A stretch of DNA of 64,000 bases, taken from the NCBI GenBank assembly GCA_021776515.1, contig JAJFFS010000016.1, forward strand, positions 369,706 through 433,705, given 5' to 3'. This stretch comes from Robiginitomaculum sp. GTDB lineage: Bacteria; Pseudomonadota; Alphaproteobacteria; Caulobacterales; Maricaulaceae. Both the position numbers and the translations under genes were made by a program. Below are positions 1 through 8,265 of this stretch, in pieces. Each line of letters opens with the position of its first letter. Position 1 is the stretch's first letter. The notes under the pieces are model-generated. The model was not told the DNA's origin and ran no database searches. It saw only the letters and a list, made by a program, of their open reading frames with translations.

Positions 1-1
1 T

Positions 2-136
2 TTTAAAACACAGCTCAGTGGTGTCTGGTTTTTCAAAGAGAGCCAAGGGTTACAATTATCGCTTTCACGCACACTTTCCGGGCGCAATATTGTGCGTGAT
101 ACGGGTATGACTATAGGGTTCTGGCAGCGGTTTTAA
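2..136 (+). CDS. 3' end of a plus-strand gene, possibly an outer-membrane beta-barrel protein
   Basis: The frame starting at base 2 is open for 44 codons and ends with TAA at 134-136, seven bases before the convergent cytochrome gene. The peptide ends in Trp-Gln-Arg-Phe and has alternating polar and hydrophobic residues near the end (for example LQLSLSRTLSG). A C-terminal phenylalanine after an alternating strand is typical of outer-membrane beta-barrels, so that is my inference. The length is too short for family assignment and the open frame could be chance, so confidence is modest. Confidence 0.4.
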   Translation, partial: FKTQLSGVWFFKESQGLQLSLSRTLSGRNIVRDTGMTIGFWQRF

Positions 137-142
137 GCTAAT

Positions 143-658
143 TTATTCTGCACTGGCGGTTTGTTCAATGACATAGGCCAAAAGGTCACGGCGGGCTTTG
201 TCATCTCGAACACCAACAAATGACATGCTGGTCCCGGGTACGGTTTGACGTGGATTTTGCAGCCATTGGTCCAGTGTGGCTTCATCCCAGGTAAGAGCTG
301 ATGCTTTTAAGGCTGCGGAATATTTGAACCCCTGAACACTGGCCGCTGGACGGTCCAGCACGCCATAAAGGTTAGGGCCGATTTTGTTACGCTCGCCTTG
401 CGCCAGGGTGTGGCAAACCTTGCATTTGGCAAATTGACGTTTGCCTTTGGCCAGATCGGGTGCGGATGATTCTACCGGTGTAGCTGACTCTTCATGGGAA
501 GCAGGTGTTTCAACAGGTGTGGGCGCAGCAGGAGCGGGAACAGGATCTGGCTTGGCATCAGTAATTTCTACTGTTTGTTCCGGCGTGGATTGTGGCCCGC
601 AGGCGCTTAGGCCCAGTGTGGCGCCAATGACCAGAACCCCGTATGCAACCTGTTTCAT
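143..658 (-). CDS. class I cytochrome c (c2-like), predicted lipoprotein
   Basis: This 171-residue protein carries one heme c. The N-terminus is a lipoprotein signal ending in a lipobox LSAC with the lipid-accepting Cys at residue 20. Residues 25-70 form a Pro/Glu/Ala-rich tether. The heme-binding motif CKVCH is at 79-83 and the likely distal ligand is Met145 in PGTSMSF. The motif KIGPNLYGV between them is typical of the c2/mitochondrial class. It probably shuttles electrons in the periplasm while anchored to a membrane. The start is supported by GGGAG six bases upstream. It stands alone, divergent from the flavoprotein gene at 792, so its partner oxidase or reductase is not visible here. Confidence 0.88.
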   Translation of the reverse strand: MKQVAYGVLVIGATLGLSACGPQSTPEQTVEITDAKPDPVPAPAAPTPVETPASHEESATPVESSAPDLAKGKRQFAKCKVCHTLAQGERNKIGPNLYGVLDRPAASVQGFKYSAALKASALTWDEATLDQWLQNPRQTVPGTSMSFVGVRDDKARRDLLAYVIEQTASAE

Positions 659-791
659 TTTATTCTCCCATTATCCTTCAGAAGGGATAATATGCCAGAA
701 TACCGAAGTCTATATGTTTAGCATTGATTTAGGTGATTTTCACATTTTACCATGATCCCAGACTGCTTCGGGAAACAAACAGAGACATAAA

Positions 792-2027
792 ATGAAACCA
801 GGTGTTGTTATTGTTGGTGCGGGGCATGGGGCTGGCCAGGCCGCCGCCAGTTTGCGCCAGTTTGGCTATGAGGGACTGATAACCCTGATAGGCGAAGAAG
901 ATCACCCTCCCTATCAGCGTCCGCCCTTGTCCAAGGCCTGGCTGGCCGGTGAAGCCGATCTGGGCGATGTGCTTTATAAGCCAGCAGCATTTTGGGATGA
1001 GTACAATATCACCGTGATAACAGGGTGCAGGGTGGCCAGTATTGACCGCCCGGCAAAGCAGGTTGTTTGCGATGACGGTGTGCAGGTATCCTATTCACAC
1101 CTTATTTTGGCTACAGGCGGGCGGGCGCGGCGCATGAATTGCCCCGGTGAAGAGCTTTCGGGTGTGCATGTTTTGCGCACTCTTGATGATGCCACGGCGC
1201 TTAGCGAGGCTATGCAGGCAGGGAAAAAACTGGTCATTATTGGCGGCGGCTATGTTGGCCTTGAGGTTGCCGCCACGGCCCGCAAACGCGGCCTTGATGT
1301 AACGGTGCTGGAGGCCGAAGAGCGGGTTCTGGCGCGAGTTGCAGGGGCTGATCTTTCTGACTTTTTTGAGAAAAAACATCGCCAGCAGGGCGTTGAGATA
1401 AAAACAGGTGTTATGGCGCAAGCCTTTGAAGGTGAAAGCAAACTAACCGGTGTACGGCTTCAGAATGCTTCAATGCTGGAAGCCGATATTGCCCTCGTGG
1501 GTATTGGTCTTATTCCCAATTTCGAACTGGCGGACGAGGCAGGCCTTGCCTGTGATAATGGCATTGTGGTGAATGAGCTGTGCCGCACAGATGACCCCGC
1601 CATTTATGCCATTGGTGATGTGACCCGCCACCCCAACGCCATTTATGGCCGCAGCCTTCGCCTTGAATCGGTGCACAACGCACTGGAGCAGGCCAAAACC
1701 GCCGCCGGGGCCATAATGGCGCGCGAAAAACCATACAATCAGGTGCCGTGGTTCTGGTCGGATCAGTATGACATCAAACTGCAAATCGCCGGGCTGTCAG
1801 CAGGTTATGACGAAACCCTTGTGCGTGGTGATATGGATGCCAACAGCTTTGCAGTTTTCTACTTTAAAGGCGGTGTGCTGATTGCCTGTGACGCCGTAAA
1901 CGCACCAGCAGAATACATGGCCGCGCGAATGATGATCGCCAAAGGTGCGCGCCTTGACCGGGACATGCTGGCAGACATAAAAGTGCCGATGAAAGAGGTT
2001 ATGGCCGGAGCCATGACCACCAGATAA
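792..2027 (+). CDS. FAD-dependent NAD(P)H:ferredoxin/rubredoxin reductase family protein
   Basis: The 411-residue protein has the two-dinucleotide-fold layout of the oxygenase-coupled ferredoxin reductase family (rhodocoxin and putidaredoxin reductase type). The FAD-binding motif GAGHGAGQAAASL is at the N-terminus. The NAD(P)H-binding motif IIGGGYVGLEVAA is near residue 150, an FAD contact segment YAIGDVTRHP near residue 275, and a C-terminal reductase domain from about 320. Members pass electrons from NAD(P)H to a small 2Fe-2S ferredoxin or rubredoxin that feeds a P450 or ring hydroxylase. No ferredoxin or oxygenase gene is adjacent, so the physiological partner is unknown. Confidence 0.87.
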   Translation: MKPGVVIVGAGHGAGQAAASLRQFGYEGLITLIGEEDHPPYQRPPLSKAWLAGEADLGDVLYKPAAFWDEYNITVITGCRVASIDRPAKQVVCDDGVQVSYSHLILATGGRARRMNCPGEELSGVHVLRTLDDATALSEAMQAGKKLVIIGGGYVGLEVAATARKRGLDVTVLEAEERVLARVAGADLSDFFEKKHRQQGVEIKTGVMAQAFEGESKLTGVRLQNASMLEADIALVGIGLIPNFELADEAGLACDNGIVVNELCRTDDPAIYAIGDVTRHPNAIYGRSLRLESVHNALEQAKTAAGAIMAREKPYNQVPWFWSDQYDIKLQIAGLSAGYDETLVRGDMDANSFAVFYFKGGVLIACDAVNAPAEYMAARMMIAKGARLDRDMLADIKVPMKEVMAGAMTTR

Positions 2028-2067
2028 TTCCTAAAACCATAGTTTGTTCTCTAATTGCGATATGTTT

Positions 2068-2096
2068 TTGACAATTTGATATCAAAATGATATCAT
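2068..2096 (+). promoter_or_regulatory. sigma70-type promoter of the SPFH operon
   Basis: TTGACA at 2068-2073 is followed after exactly 17 bases by TATCAT at 2091-2096. That is a full consensus -35 and a five-of-six -10 at ideal spacing. Transcription would start near 2103, giving a leader of about 25 bases before the ATG at 2128. It is the clearest promoter in the window. The call is from consensus matching only. Confidence 0.7.
2077..2095. promoter_or_regulatory. tandem palindromic operator overlapping the SPFH promoter
   Basis: Two copies of the perfect 8-bp palindrome TGATATCA lie at 2077-2084 and 2088-2095, with centres 11 bp apart, one helical turn. They fill the spacer and overlap the -10 element, so a bound protein would block RNA polymerase. 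Tandem 8-bp palindromes one turn apart resemble the sites used by ribbon-helix-helix repressors such as MetJ. The operon itself encodes such a protein at 3007-3204. The link to that protein is inferred. Confidence 0.55.
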
Positions 2097-2127
2097 TTGT
2101 TCATAAAAATAGATGAGGAGACTTATT

Positions 2128-2997
2128 ATGATGCAAGAACGAGCGAAACAATCCGTACCCGGAATTCCGGTATTGATATTGGCAAGTATGTTAGGATTAG
2201 GCGGGATTGCGGCCATTGTTTATCTGTTGGCCATGGATTCGGTTATCATGCCGCTGGTGTTGATTGTGCTGACGCCTTTGGCTTGCCTTTTTCTTCTAAC
2301 CGGCTTGTACAAGGTTGAACCAAACCAGTCAGCAGTGCTGAGCCTGTTTGGCAAATATGTGGGGACTAACCGTTCGCAAGGATTACATTTCAACAACCCG
2401 TTTTATTCCAAGAAAAAAATCTCCTTGCGTGTGCGTAATTTTGAAAGCGGGCGTTTGAAGGTGAATGATTCTGGTGGCTCACCTATTGAAATTGCGGCCA
2501 TTGTGGTGTGGGAAGTCGCTGACAGCGCCGAGGCAGTGTTTAACGTCGATGAGTATGAGAGCTTTGTGCAGATACAATCTGAGGCGGCGATCCGCTCTAT
2601 GGCAACCAGCTACCCTTACGATCCGCACAAAGAGGGCGAGACATCCTTACGCTCGCACCCGATGGAAATATCTGAACGGATGAGGGTAGAAATTCAGGAC
2701 CGCCTGACCAAGGCTGGAATCAATGTTATTGAGTCGCGTATTTCGCATTTGGCCTATTCGCCCGAGATCGCTCAGGCAATGTTGCAACGCCAACAGGCCG
2801 GGGCCATTATTGCGGCGCGGCAACGCATTGTTGAAGGCGCAGTTGGCATGGTCGAATCCGCACTGAATGCGTTGAAAGACAAGGGCGTGGTTGATCTGGA
2901 TGATGAGCGCCGCGCAACTATGGTTAGCAACCTTCTGGTGGTGTTGTGTTCGGACCGGGCCACCCAGCCCGTGGTCAATACCGGCTCGATTTACTAG
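2128..2997 (+). CDS. SPFH (band 7/stomatin-prohibitin) domain membrane protein
   Basis: About 289 residues. Two hydrophobic segments occupy roughly residues 15-65, followed by the entry strand [20 protein letters not shown] that opens an SPFH domain (about 65-230), ending in an Ala/Gln-rich helix ([18 protein letters not shown]) typical of SPFH proteins. The family forms large ring or cage assemblies in lipid microdomains and scaffolds proteases or transporters. An ATG at 2113 is also in frame, but 2128 is preferred because GAGGAG sits seven bases before it. The gene heads a compact operon with an RHH protein and a DUF4177 protein. Its partner in the cell is not shown by the sequence. Confidence 0.9.
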   Translation: MMQERAKQSVPGIPVLILASMLGLGGIAAIVYLLAMDSVIMPLVLIVLTPLACLFLLTGLYKVEPNQSAVLSLFGKYVGTNRSQGLHFNNPFYSKKKISLRVRNFESGRLKVNDSGGSPIEIAAIVVWEVADSAEAVFNVDEYESFVQIQSEAAIRSMATSYPYDPHKEGETSLRSHPMEISERMRVEIQDRLTKAGINVIESRISHLAYSPEIAQAMLQRQQAGAIIAARQRIVEGAVGMVESALNALKDKGVVDLDDERRATMVSNLLVVLCSDRATQPVVNTGSIY

Positions 2998-3006
2998 GGA
3001 AAGCTA

Positions 3007-3204
3007 ATGGCCCCTAAAGCCAAAAAAAATTACCCGTTACGCATTCATGCAGACATTTTGGATGCCATGAAACGCTGGTCGGATGATGAATTGCGATCAT
3101 TAAACGGGCAGATCGAGTACGTCCTGCGCGATGCATTGCGTCGCGCCGGGCGGCTTAAAGAACGCCCGCCGGAAGTTACTGAAACCGAGGAACAGAAAAA
3201 ATGA
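3007..3204 (+). CDS. Arc-type ribbon-helix-helix DNA-binding protein
   Basis: A 65-residue basic protein with the Arc/MetJ fold: a short beta strand (NYPLRIHADI, residues 8-17), helix one (LDAMKRWSDDELRS) and helix two (LNGQIEYVLRDALRRAGR). RHH proteins bind DNA as dimers through the paired strands and usually repress their own operon. It begins nine bases after the SPFH stop and overlaps the next gene by four bases (ATGA), so the three genes are probably cotranscribed. The twin TGATATCA palindromes over the upstream promoter are a plausible target. Toxin-antitoxin function was considered, but no toxin is present. Confidence 0.8.
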   Translation: MAPKAKKNYPLRIHADILDAMKRWSDDELRSLNGQIEYVLRDALRRAGRLKERPPEVTETEEQKK

Positions 3205-3389
3205 AAACCAAGTGGAGCTACAGACTGGAGCGTGTAAAGCCAGCCACTTTTGCCAATGCAGAAGCGAGAGCTGAACAGATCAATGATGCCTTAAACAGAC
3301 GCGGGCTGGAGGGCTGGGAACTGGTCGACGTTATCTATGCGCCTATGACTAGTGCCGAAACCCATCTCTATTTCAAACGACCAATTTGA
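3201..3389 (+). CDS. DUF4177-like small protein
   Basis: A 62-residue soluble protein with the DUF4177 pattern: an N-terminal strand (KWSYRLERVK), a helix (EARAEQINDALNRRG), the signature GLEGWELVDVIY and a final strand ending LYFKRP. The GWELV motif is the family hallmark. The function of DUF4177 is unknown. The start overlaps the RHH gene by four bases, indicating translational coupling. The gene ends ten bases from the convergent RND permease gene. Confidence 0.7.
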   Translation: MKTKWSYRLERVKPATFANAEARAEQINDALNRRGLEGWELVDVIYAPMTSAETHLYFKRPI

Positions 3390-3398
3390 GTGAAGGTG

Positions 3399-6300
3399 TC
3401 ACTCCGCGGGATGGGTTGGTTTTTTACCCAGGCCAAGTCCCGCTATTTGATCTTTGATAAACCGGGCACAATTGGCGAAGCCCGCCCGCACCCGTGATGG
3501 AGCGCCCAACAGCACCGGCGTCAGGATTAGCGTTAGCAAGGTAGCAAAGCTTAGCCCCCAGACCACGGTGGCGGCCAGGGGAACCCACCATTCGGCGGAG
3601 GGGCCACCAATGGTGATCTCGCCCTTGAAGAAATTGGCATTGACCATGAACACCATGGGCAGCAGCCCCAATATGGTGGTGATGGTGGTCAGTAGCACCG
3701 GGCGCAGACGTTGCGCAGCGGTGCGCACCACCGCTTCATCCGGCTCAAAGCCCAGAGCGCGCATATGTTGATAGGTATCAATCAGCACAATGTTGTTGTT
3801 GACCACAATACCGGCCAGCGCCACCACCCCGGTGCCGACCATCAGCACGCTGATATATTCCAGTGGTGCCTCCAGCTGGATGCCGATCAGCACCCCGGTG
3901 ATGGAAAGAACTACCGCTTGCAGTGTTAAAAATACGTGCCAGATATTGTTGAACTGCATGAGCAGGATCACCGCCATCATAAAGAGAGCCGCCCCCATAG
4001 CCCCGATGAAGAAGCTGGAGGCATTGGCGGTTTCTTCATCGGCACCGCGAAAATTTATGCTGACGCCGGGCGGTAAACCAGCTTCTGACATCCAGCTTTT
4101 AATATCATCGATGAGAAGGTTGGCGGCATAGCCTTCTTTGGCATTGGCGCGCACTTCGATAACCCGGCGGCCATCGCGCCTGGCGATTTTATCGACGCGC
4201 TGGCTGGCCTTGCGGGTGACAAAATTGGAAACGGGCACCGGCCCTTGCGGTGTGGTGACGCGCAGACGGTCTAGCTGATCAATATTGCGGGCTTCGGGGG
4301 TGAAGCGCACGCGAATGTCAATCTCTTCATCGGAATCATCGGGGCGATATCGGCCTACCAGAATGCCATTGGTGATTAACTGCACCGCCGCGCCAACGCG
4401 GGTTATATCAACCTTGAAACGACCGGCCTGTTCACGGTCCACATCCAGTTGCCATTCAACACCGGGCAGAGGCAGGGTGTCTTCAATATCTCTTAAACTG
4501 TTCATTTCATCAAAATGAGTGCGTACCAGCCTCGCCGTTTGTTCCAGTGCGGTGGTGTCAGTGCCGGTCATTTCCACCTGCACGTCCTTGCCCACGGGCG
4601 GGCCATTTTGCAAATTGCGCACTTCGGTAATGACGCCCGGTGTGGCGGCGGCAAGTCTGGTAATTTCGCGCTGAATATCGCGCCCGTTCGGGCGTTCCCC
4701 ATAGGGCATAAAATCGACAAACAGTGTGACTACAGTATCTTCCGGCGGTGGTGAGCTGAAACCGCCCAGCGAAGCGCCCGCGCCGGTGCTCATATAAATG
4801 GATGAAATACCCTCAACATCCTTGATCCGGGTTGTAACCATATTGCCCAGGGCATCCTGTTCTCTGGGCGATAAATTGCCTCTGGCGCGCACATAGACAT
4901 AAACCTGCTCTGGCTCGGTGGCCAAAAAGAATTCGGAATGGTGGGGGGTAGAGCCAAACCACATAAAAACACTAATAACAATGGTAAGGGCCGACATGGC
5001 GACCATGACCGGGTGTTTGACCAGTCGTGAGATCAATCGGGCATAGACCCCGGTAAATCCGGGCAGATCTGTTGGTGCACCGGCGCCGGCGCTGACCTTG
5101 CCAATATCATCATCGGCATCCGCCGGGCGTTTGCCCACTAATGAGCCTATTGCAGGCAGGAATAACAGGGCCATGGATAGCGAGGCCAACAGTACAAGGA
5201 TCAGCGTTTTTGGCAAAAAGCTCATATACTTGCCGGCCATGCTGTCCCAGAAAAGAAATGGCACAAAGGCCGCCAGGGTTGTCCCGGTGGAGGATACCAC
5301 TGGCCAGAACATGCGCTCACCTGCCATTTTATAAGCTTCGACGCGGTGCAGACCTTCGGCCATTTTGCGATCAGCATATTCGACAATGACAATTGCCCCA
5401 TCGACCAGCATGCCCACCGAAAGCACCATGCCGAAAAGCACCATGAAATTAATGCTCATCCCGGCCAGGCCAATGAGAAAGAAGGCTAAAAAGAAACTAC
5501 TGGGGATGGCAAATCCAACCAGCAAGCCAGAACGCAAGCCAAGTGCTGCCACCACCAGTATCATCACCAGCAAAACAGCGGTTGTCACAGAGGCGATCAA
5601 TTGGTCCATGGATCTGCGGATCCAGTCGGATTGGTCCAGACTGTAGGCCACATGCACACTCTTGGGCCAGTTTTCGCTCAAGCGGTTGGCAACAATGCGG
5701 GCCTGTTCTGTGGTTTCAATTAAGTTGGCACCTAAGCGTTTGACCACTTGCAAGGCGATGGCGGGCTCGCCGTTATAGCGGGCATAGCCGTCTGCATTTT
5801 TGAATGTGCGTTGCACATCTGATACATCGCGTAACAGAATAACCCTGTCGCCCTCTGCGCGCACCGGCAGGTTCAATAAATCATCAGCATTTTCAATAAG
5901 GCCCGGCACCTTGATCTGAAACCGCCCCGTCCCGGTGTCCAGATTACCAGCGGTGATAAGGGAGTTATTGCCCGAAACAGCGGCCAGTATTTCCTGATAG
6001 GTAATATCATAGCCTTCCAGGCGCGCTGGATTAACTTCAATTTCAAGCACCTCTTCACGGGCACCGGCAAGATTGGCGCTAAGAATAGTGGGGACAGCTT
6101 CCAGTTCGCGTTCAAGGTCTCTGGCCAGGGCATAGAGTGTGCGCTCTGGCACATCTCCATAAAGCGTAACCGCCAAAACCGGGGCCAGACTTTGGTTGAA
6201 CTCCTGCACGCTCCATTCATCGACCTCGGCGGGAAACCGGCGGCGGGCGTTGTCCACCTTGTCGCGTACATCAATAAGCGCCTGATTTTGATCAAAATTG

Positions 6301-6593
6301 ACCTCAAATTCAATGACGCACATGCCCATACCGACAAGCGCATTGCAGTTTAACTCTTTGACCCCTTCAAGGGACCGCAGTTCGGTTTCCAATGGCCGTA
6401 CGATCAGCCGTTCGGCGTCCTCCGGGGATGCCCCTTCCAGCGGAACACCAACATAAATAAAGGGGACCGGAATATCCGGATCAGATTCCTTGGGCAGATT
6501 AATATAGGACATAAGTCCGGCCAGCAGACCGGTAAACAATATCAGCAAAGATGTGCGCCAGCGATCTATGGCAGCGGCGACAATGGCACTCAT
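3399..6593 (-). CDS. RND-family efflux pump inner-membrane permease
   Basis: 1064 residues, the usual length for AcrB-like proton-driven exporters. An N-terminal membrane helix is followed by a large periplasmic porter domain (NLPKESDPDIPVPFIYVGVP start), the central membrane block with LVDGAIVIVEYADRK near residue 400, a second periplasmic loop and a C-terminal membrane block (VNNNIVLIDTYQHM). The NLPKESDPDI opening and small adaptor match the subgroup close to the HAE1/heavy-metal boundary with unclear substrate. It overlaps the adaptor gene by four bases (ATGA), so both are one unit. No outer-membrane channel is encoded beside it; the TolC at 17.6 kb could serve. Confidence 0.93.
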   Translation of the reverse strand: MSAIVAAAIDRWRTSLLILFTGLLAGLMSYINLPKESDPDIPVPFIYVGVPLEGASPEDAERLIVRPLETELRSLEGVKELNCNALVGMGMCVIEFEVNFDQNQALIDVRDKVDNARRRFPAEVDEWSVQEFNQSLAPVLAVTLYGDVPERTLYALARDLERELEAVPTILSANLAGAREEVLEIEVNPARLEGYDITYQEILAAVSGNNSLITAGNLDTGTGRFQIKVPGLIENADDLLNLPVRAEGDRVILLRDVSDVQRTFKNADGYARYNGEPAIALQVVKRLGANLIETTEQARIVANRLSENWPKSVHVAYSLDQSDWIRRSMDQLIASVTTAVLLVMILVVAALGLRSGLLVGFAIPSSFFLAFFLIGLAGMSINFMVLFGMVLSVGMLVDGAIVIVEYADRKMAEGLHRVEAYKMAGERMFWPVVSSTGTTLAAFVPFLFWDSMAGKYMSFLPKTLILVLLASLSMALLFLPAIGSLVGKRPADADDDIGKVSAGAGAPTDLPGFTGVYARLISRLVKHPVMVAMSALTIVISVFMWFGSTPHHSEFFLATEPEQVYVYVRARGNLSPREQDALGNMVTTRIKDVEGISSIYMSTGAGASLGGFSSPPPEDTVVTLFVDFMPYGERPNGRDIQREITRLAAATPGVITEVRNLQNGPPVGKDVQVEMTGTDTTALEQTARLVRTHFDEMNSLRDIEDTLPLPGVEWQLDVDREQAGRFKVDITRVGAAVQLITNGILVGRYRPDDSDEEIDIRVRFTPEARNIDQLDRLRVTTPQGPVPVSNFVTRKASQRVDKIARRDGRRVIEVRANAKEGYAANLLIDDIKSWMSEAGLPPGVSINFRGADEETANASSFFIGAMGAALFMMAVILLMQFNNIWHVFLTLQAVVLSITGVLIGIQLEAPLEYISVLMVGTGVVALAGIVVNNNIVLIDTYQHMRALGFEPDEAVVRTAAQRLRPVLLTTITTILGLLPMVFMVNANFFKGEITIGGPSAEWWVPLAATVVWGLSFATLLTLILTPVLLGAPSRVRAGFANCARFIKDQIAGLGLGKKPTHPAE

Positions 6594-7669
6594 GGCCTGT
6601 TTCCCTGCCCATCAGGCACCGAATCCACCAGCGCGCCGCTACGGACAAAATCCTGTCCCTCAACAATCAGGCTGACGCGCGATGGCAGGCCAGAAACCCA
6701 TACCCCGTCGCCTTCATCCTCGATGAGAGTAACCCGGTAAAACTTTACTTTTCCAGCTTCATCCACAATGCGGACGCCCAATTGCCCACTGTCGTTCAAA
6801 ACCATGGTATCGGCAGGTATGTGCTGCACCGTAACCGGCGCGCCTTGCAGGTGCATATCGGTGGTTACACCGGCGCGAAAATGCCCTTCCGGATTTTGGG
6901 CTTGCAGCTCAACACGGAATGTGCGGGTGGCATTATCAGCAACAGGGTCAATATAGCGCACAGTCCCGTTCAGGGTTTGGCCAGATGCCAAAACGGCTCT
7001 GCCGGTCATTCCGACCTGTACTTTGTCCACGTCCAGTTCAGAGACATTGGCAGAGATGATCAGAGGGTCAAGTTCAGCGACCACGCCGCAACTTTGTCCT
7101 GGCGTCAGATAATCGCCAATTTCCGCATCCCGGTGTTCAAAGACCCCGTCAAATGGCGCACGGATATTGATATTGGCAAGCTCGATCTCTGCCTGGCGCA
7201 CGGCGGCATGGGCTGCATCATAGCTGGCTTTGGCGGCAGCGGTCTGATTGGCCGAGCGGTGGCCCTTTTGCTCCAGCGTGCTGGCCGCATCCCATTCCAG
7301 CTTGCGCGCTTCACGATTAGCGATAGCCTGATCCAGATTGGCGCCTCGGGCCTTCACAGAAAGACGGCATAACACATCACCCTTGCGTACCTGCGCCCCT
7401 TCAACCGCAGGGGCGGTGGCGACGGCACCGGCGGTTTCTGCGCGGACGCTAACGGTGCGGGCTGCTTCGGTGCGGCCACGCAAGATGAGAACGCCCGGGC
7501 GCGGGCTGGCCTGCAAGTTACGCACTACAACCTTGAATGCCTGATCGTCCTGCTGCGCAGGGGTTTCAGTTTGCTGTTCCGCTGGCTCACCACCAAAAAG
7601 TGCATGCAGCCCGAAATACAAAATAGCGATGACAGCAATGGCAATGGCTGCAATGTAAGAGTTTTTCAT
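6590..7669 (-). CDS. RND efflux periplasmic adaptor (membrane fusion protein)
   Basis: 359 residues. An N-terminal membrane anchor (about 7-25) precedes a beta-barrel strand, a lipoyl-like half motif (VRAETAGAVATAPAVEGAQVRKGDVLCRL, split by helices), an alpha-helical hairpin (about 115-180), the second lipoyl half (NIRAPFDGVFEHRDAEIGDYL) and a C-terminal beta-barrel. It links the permease at 3399-6593 to an outer-membrane channel. It is the first gene of the two-gene operon and is divergent from the redox operon at 7888. The start ATG lacks a strong ribosome binding site. Confidence 0.92.
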   Translation of the reverse strand: MKNSYIAAIAIAVIAILYFGLHALFGGEPAEQQTETPAQQDDQAFKVVVRNLQASPRPGVLILRGRTEAARTVSVRAETAGAVATAPAVEGAQVRKGDVLCRLSVKARGANLDQAIANREARKLEWDAASTLEQKGHRSANQTAAAKASYDAAHAAVRQAEIELANINIRAPFDGVFEHRDAEIGDYLTPGQSCGVVAELDPLIISANVSELDVDKVQVGMTGRAVLASGQTLNGTVRYIDPVADNATRTFRVELQAQNPEGHFRAGVTTDMHLQGAPVTVQHIPADTMVLNDSGQLGVRIVDEAGKVKFYRVTLIEDEGDGVWVSGLPSRVSLIVEGQDFVRSGALVDSVPDGQGNRP

Positions 7670-7887
7670 AATATGTTCTTTTTATCCTGAACCCCGGGGA
7701 TACGGTGTTGTGACGCCCTGGACAAGGTGTTTCAAAGGTCGTTCACAGGCTTTTGTCGGTGTTGTGTTGGCAAAGTGACATTTAAGTAATCGCTTTGGCG
7801 GCAAAGCGGCGCTATATTCCTTTTCAGGAAAAGCGGTGCGGGAAAAATTATGTCCCTGAATGTTCAGGTTTATACCGAGGTGCGGCG

Positions 7888-8265
7888 ATGAGTATCGCTC
7901 TGGCAACCGCATTGGCCAGTGCGCTTGGCTTTTATCTGGTATTGGGAATGCTCTATGGGCTTTATTTTGTAACCTCCGGGGCCGCAAGGATGCTGCCCGC
8001 GGCAAAGGGTGCCGGGTTTGGGTTCCGTTTGATGATATTGCCAGGTGCAATGCTACTTTGGCCTATCCTGCTGGTGCGTTTGATCAAAGGAAAAACGCAT
8101 CAAATGGCTCCGGCGCGAACCTATCGGCGCGTTCATGCACGCATCTGGGTGGTTTTGATACCATTGGTGGCGCTGGGCGTTATGATGACCCTGATGCTGC
8201 GCCCGGTTGAGCCGCTGAATGATAAACTGCCCAAAGGCGTGATACTTGAGGAACAAACCTCATGA
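7888..8265 (+). CDS. small three-helix membrane protein of the Rieske/ferric-reductase operon
   Basis: About 125 residues with three predicted membrane segments: ALGFYLVLGMLYGLYFVT near the start, LMILPGAMLLWPILLVRLI in the middle and IWVVLIPLVALGVMMTLML near the end. The internal ATG at 7888 is preferred over upstream in-frame codons because the hydrophobic N-terminus starts there and GAGG lies seven bases before it. The stop overlaps the next start by four bases, so it is coupled to the ferric-reductase/Rieske fusion. I do not recognise a named family. A role as a small subunit or assembly factor is inferred from position only. Confidence 0.7.
   Translation: MSIALATALASALGFYLVLGMLYGLYFVTSGAARMLPAAKGAGFGFRLMILPGAMLLWPILLVRLIKGKTHQMAPARTYRRVHARIWVVLIPLVALGVMMTLMLRPVEPLNDKLPKGVILEEQTS

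Noticed and set aside
3007..3389. Toxin-antitoxin pair (RHH plus small protein)
   Set aside because: The second protein matches DUF4177 rather than any toxin family, and the pair belongs to an SPFH operon.
6551..7372. 273-codon open frame on the plus strand
   Set aside because: Antisense to the RND adaptor and permease start, with no homology features.
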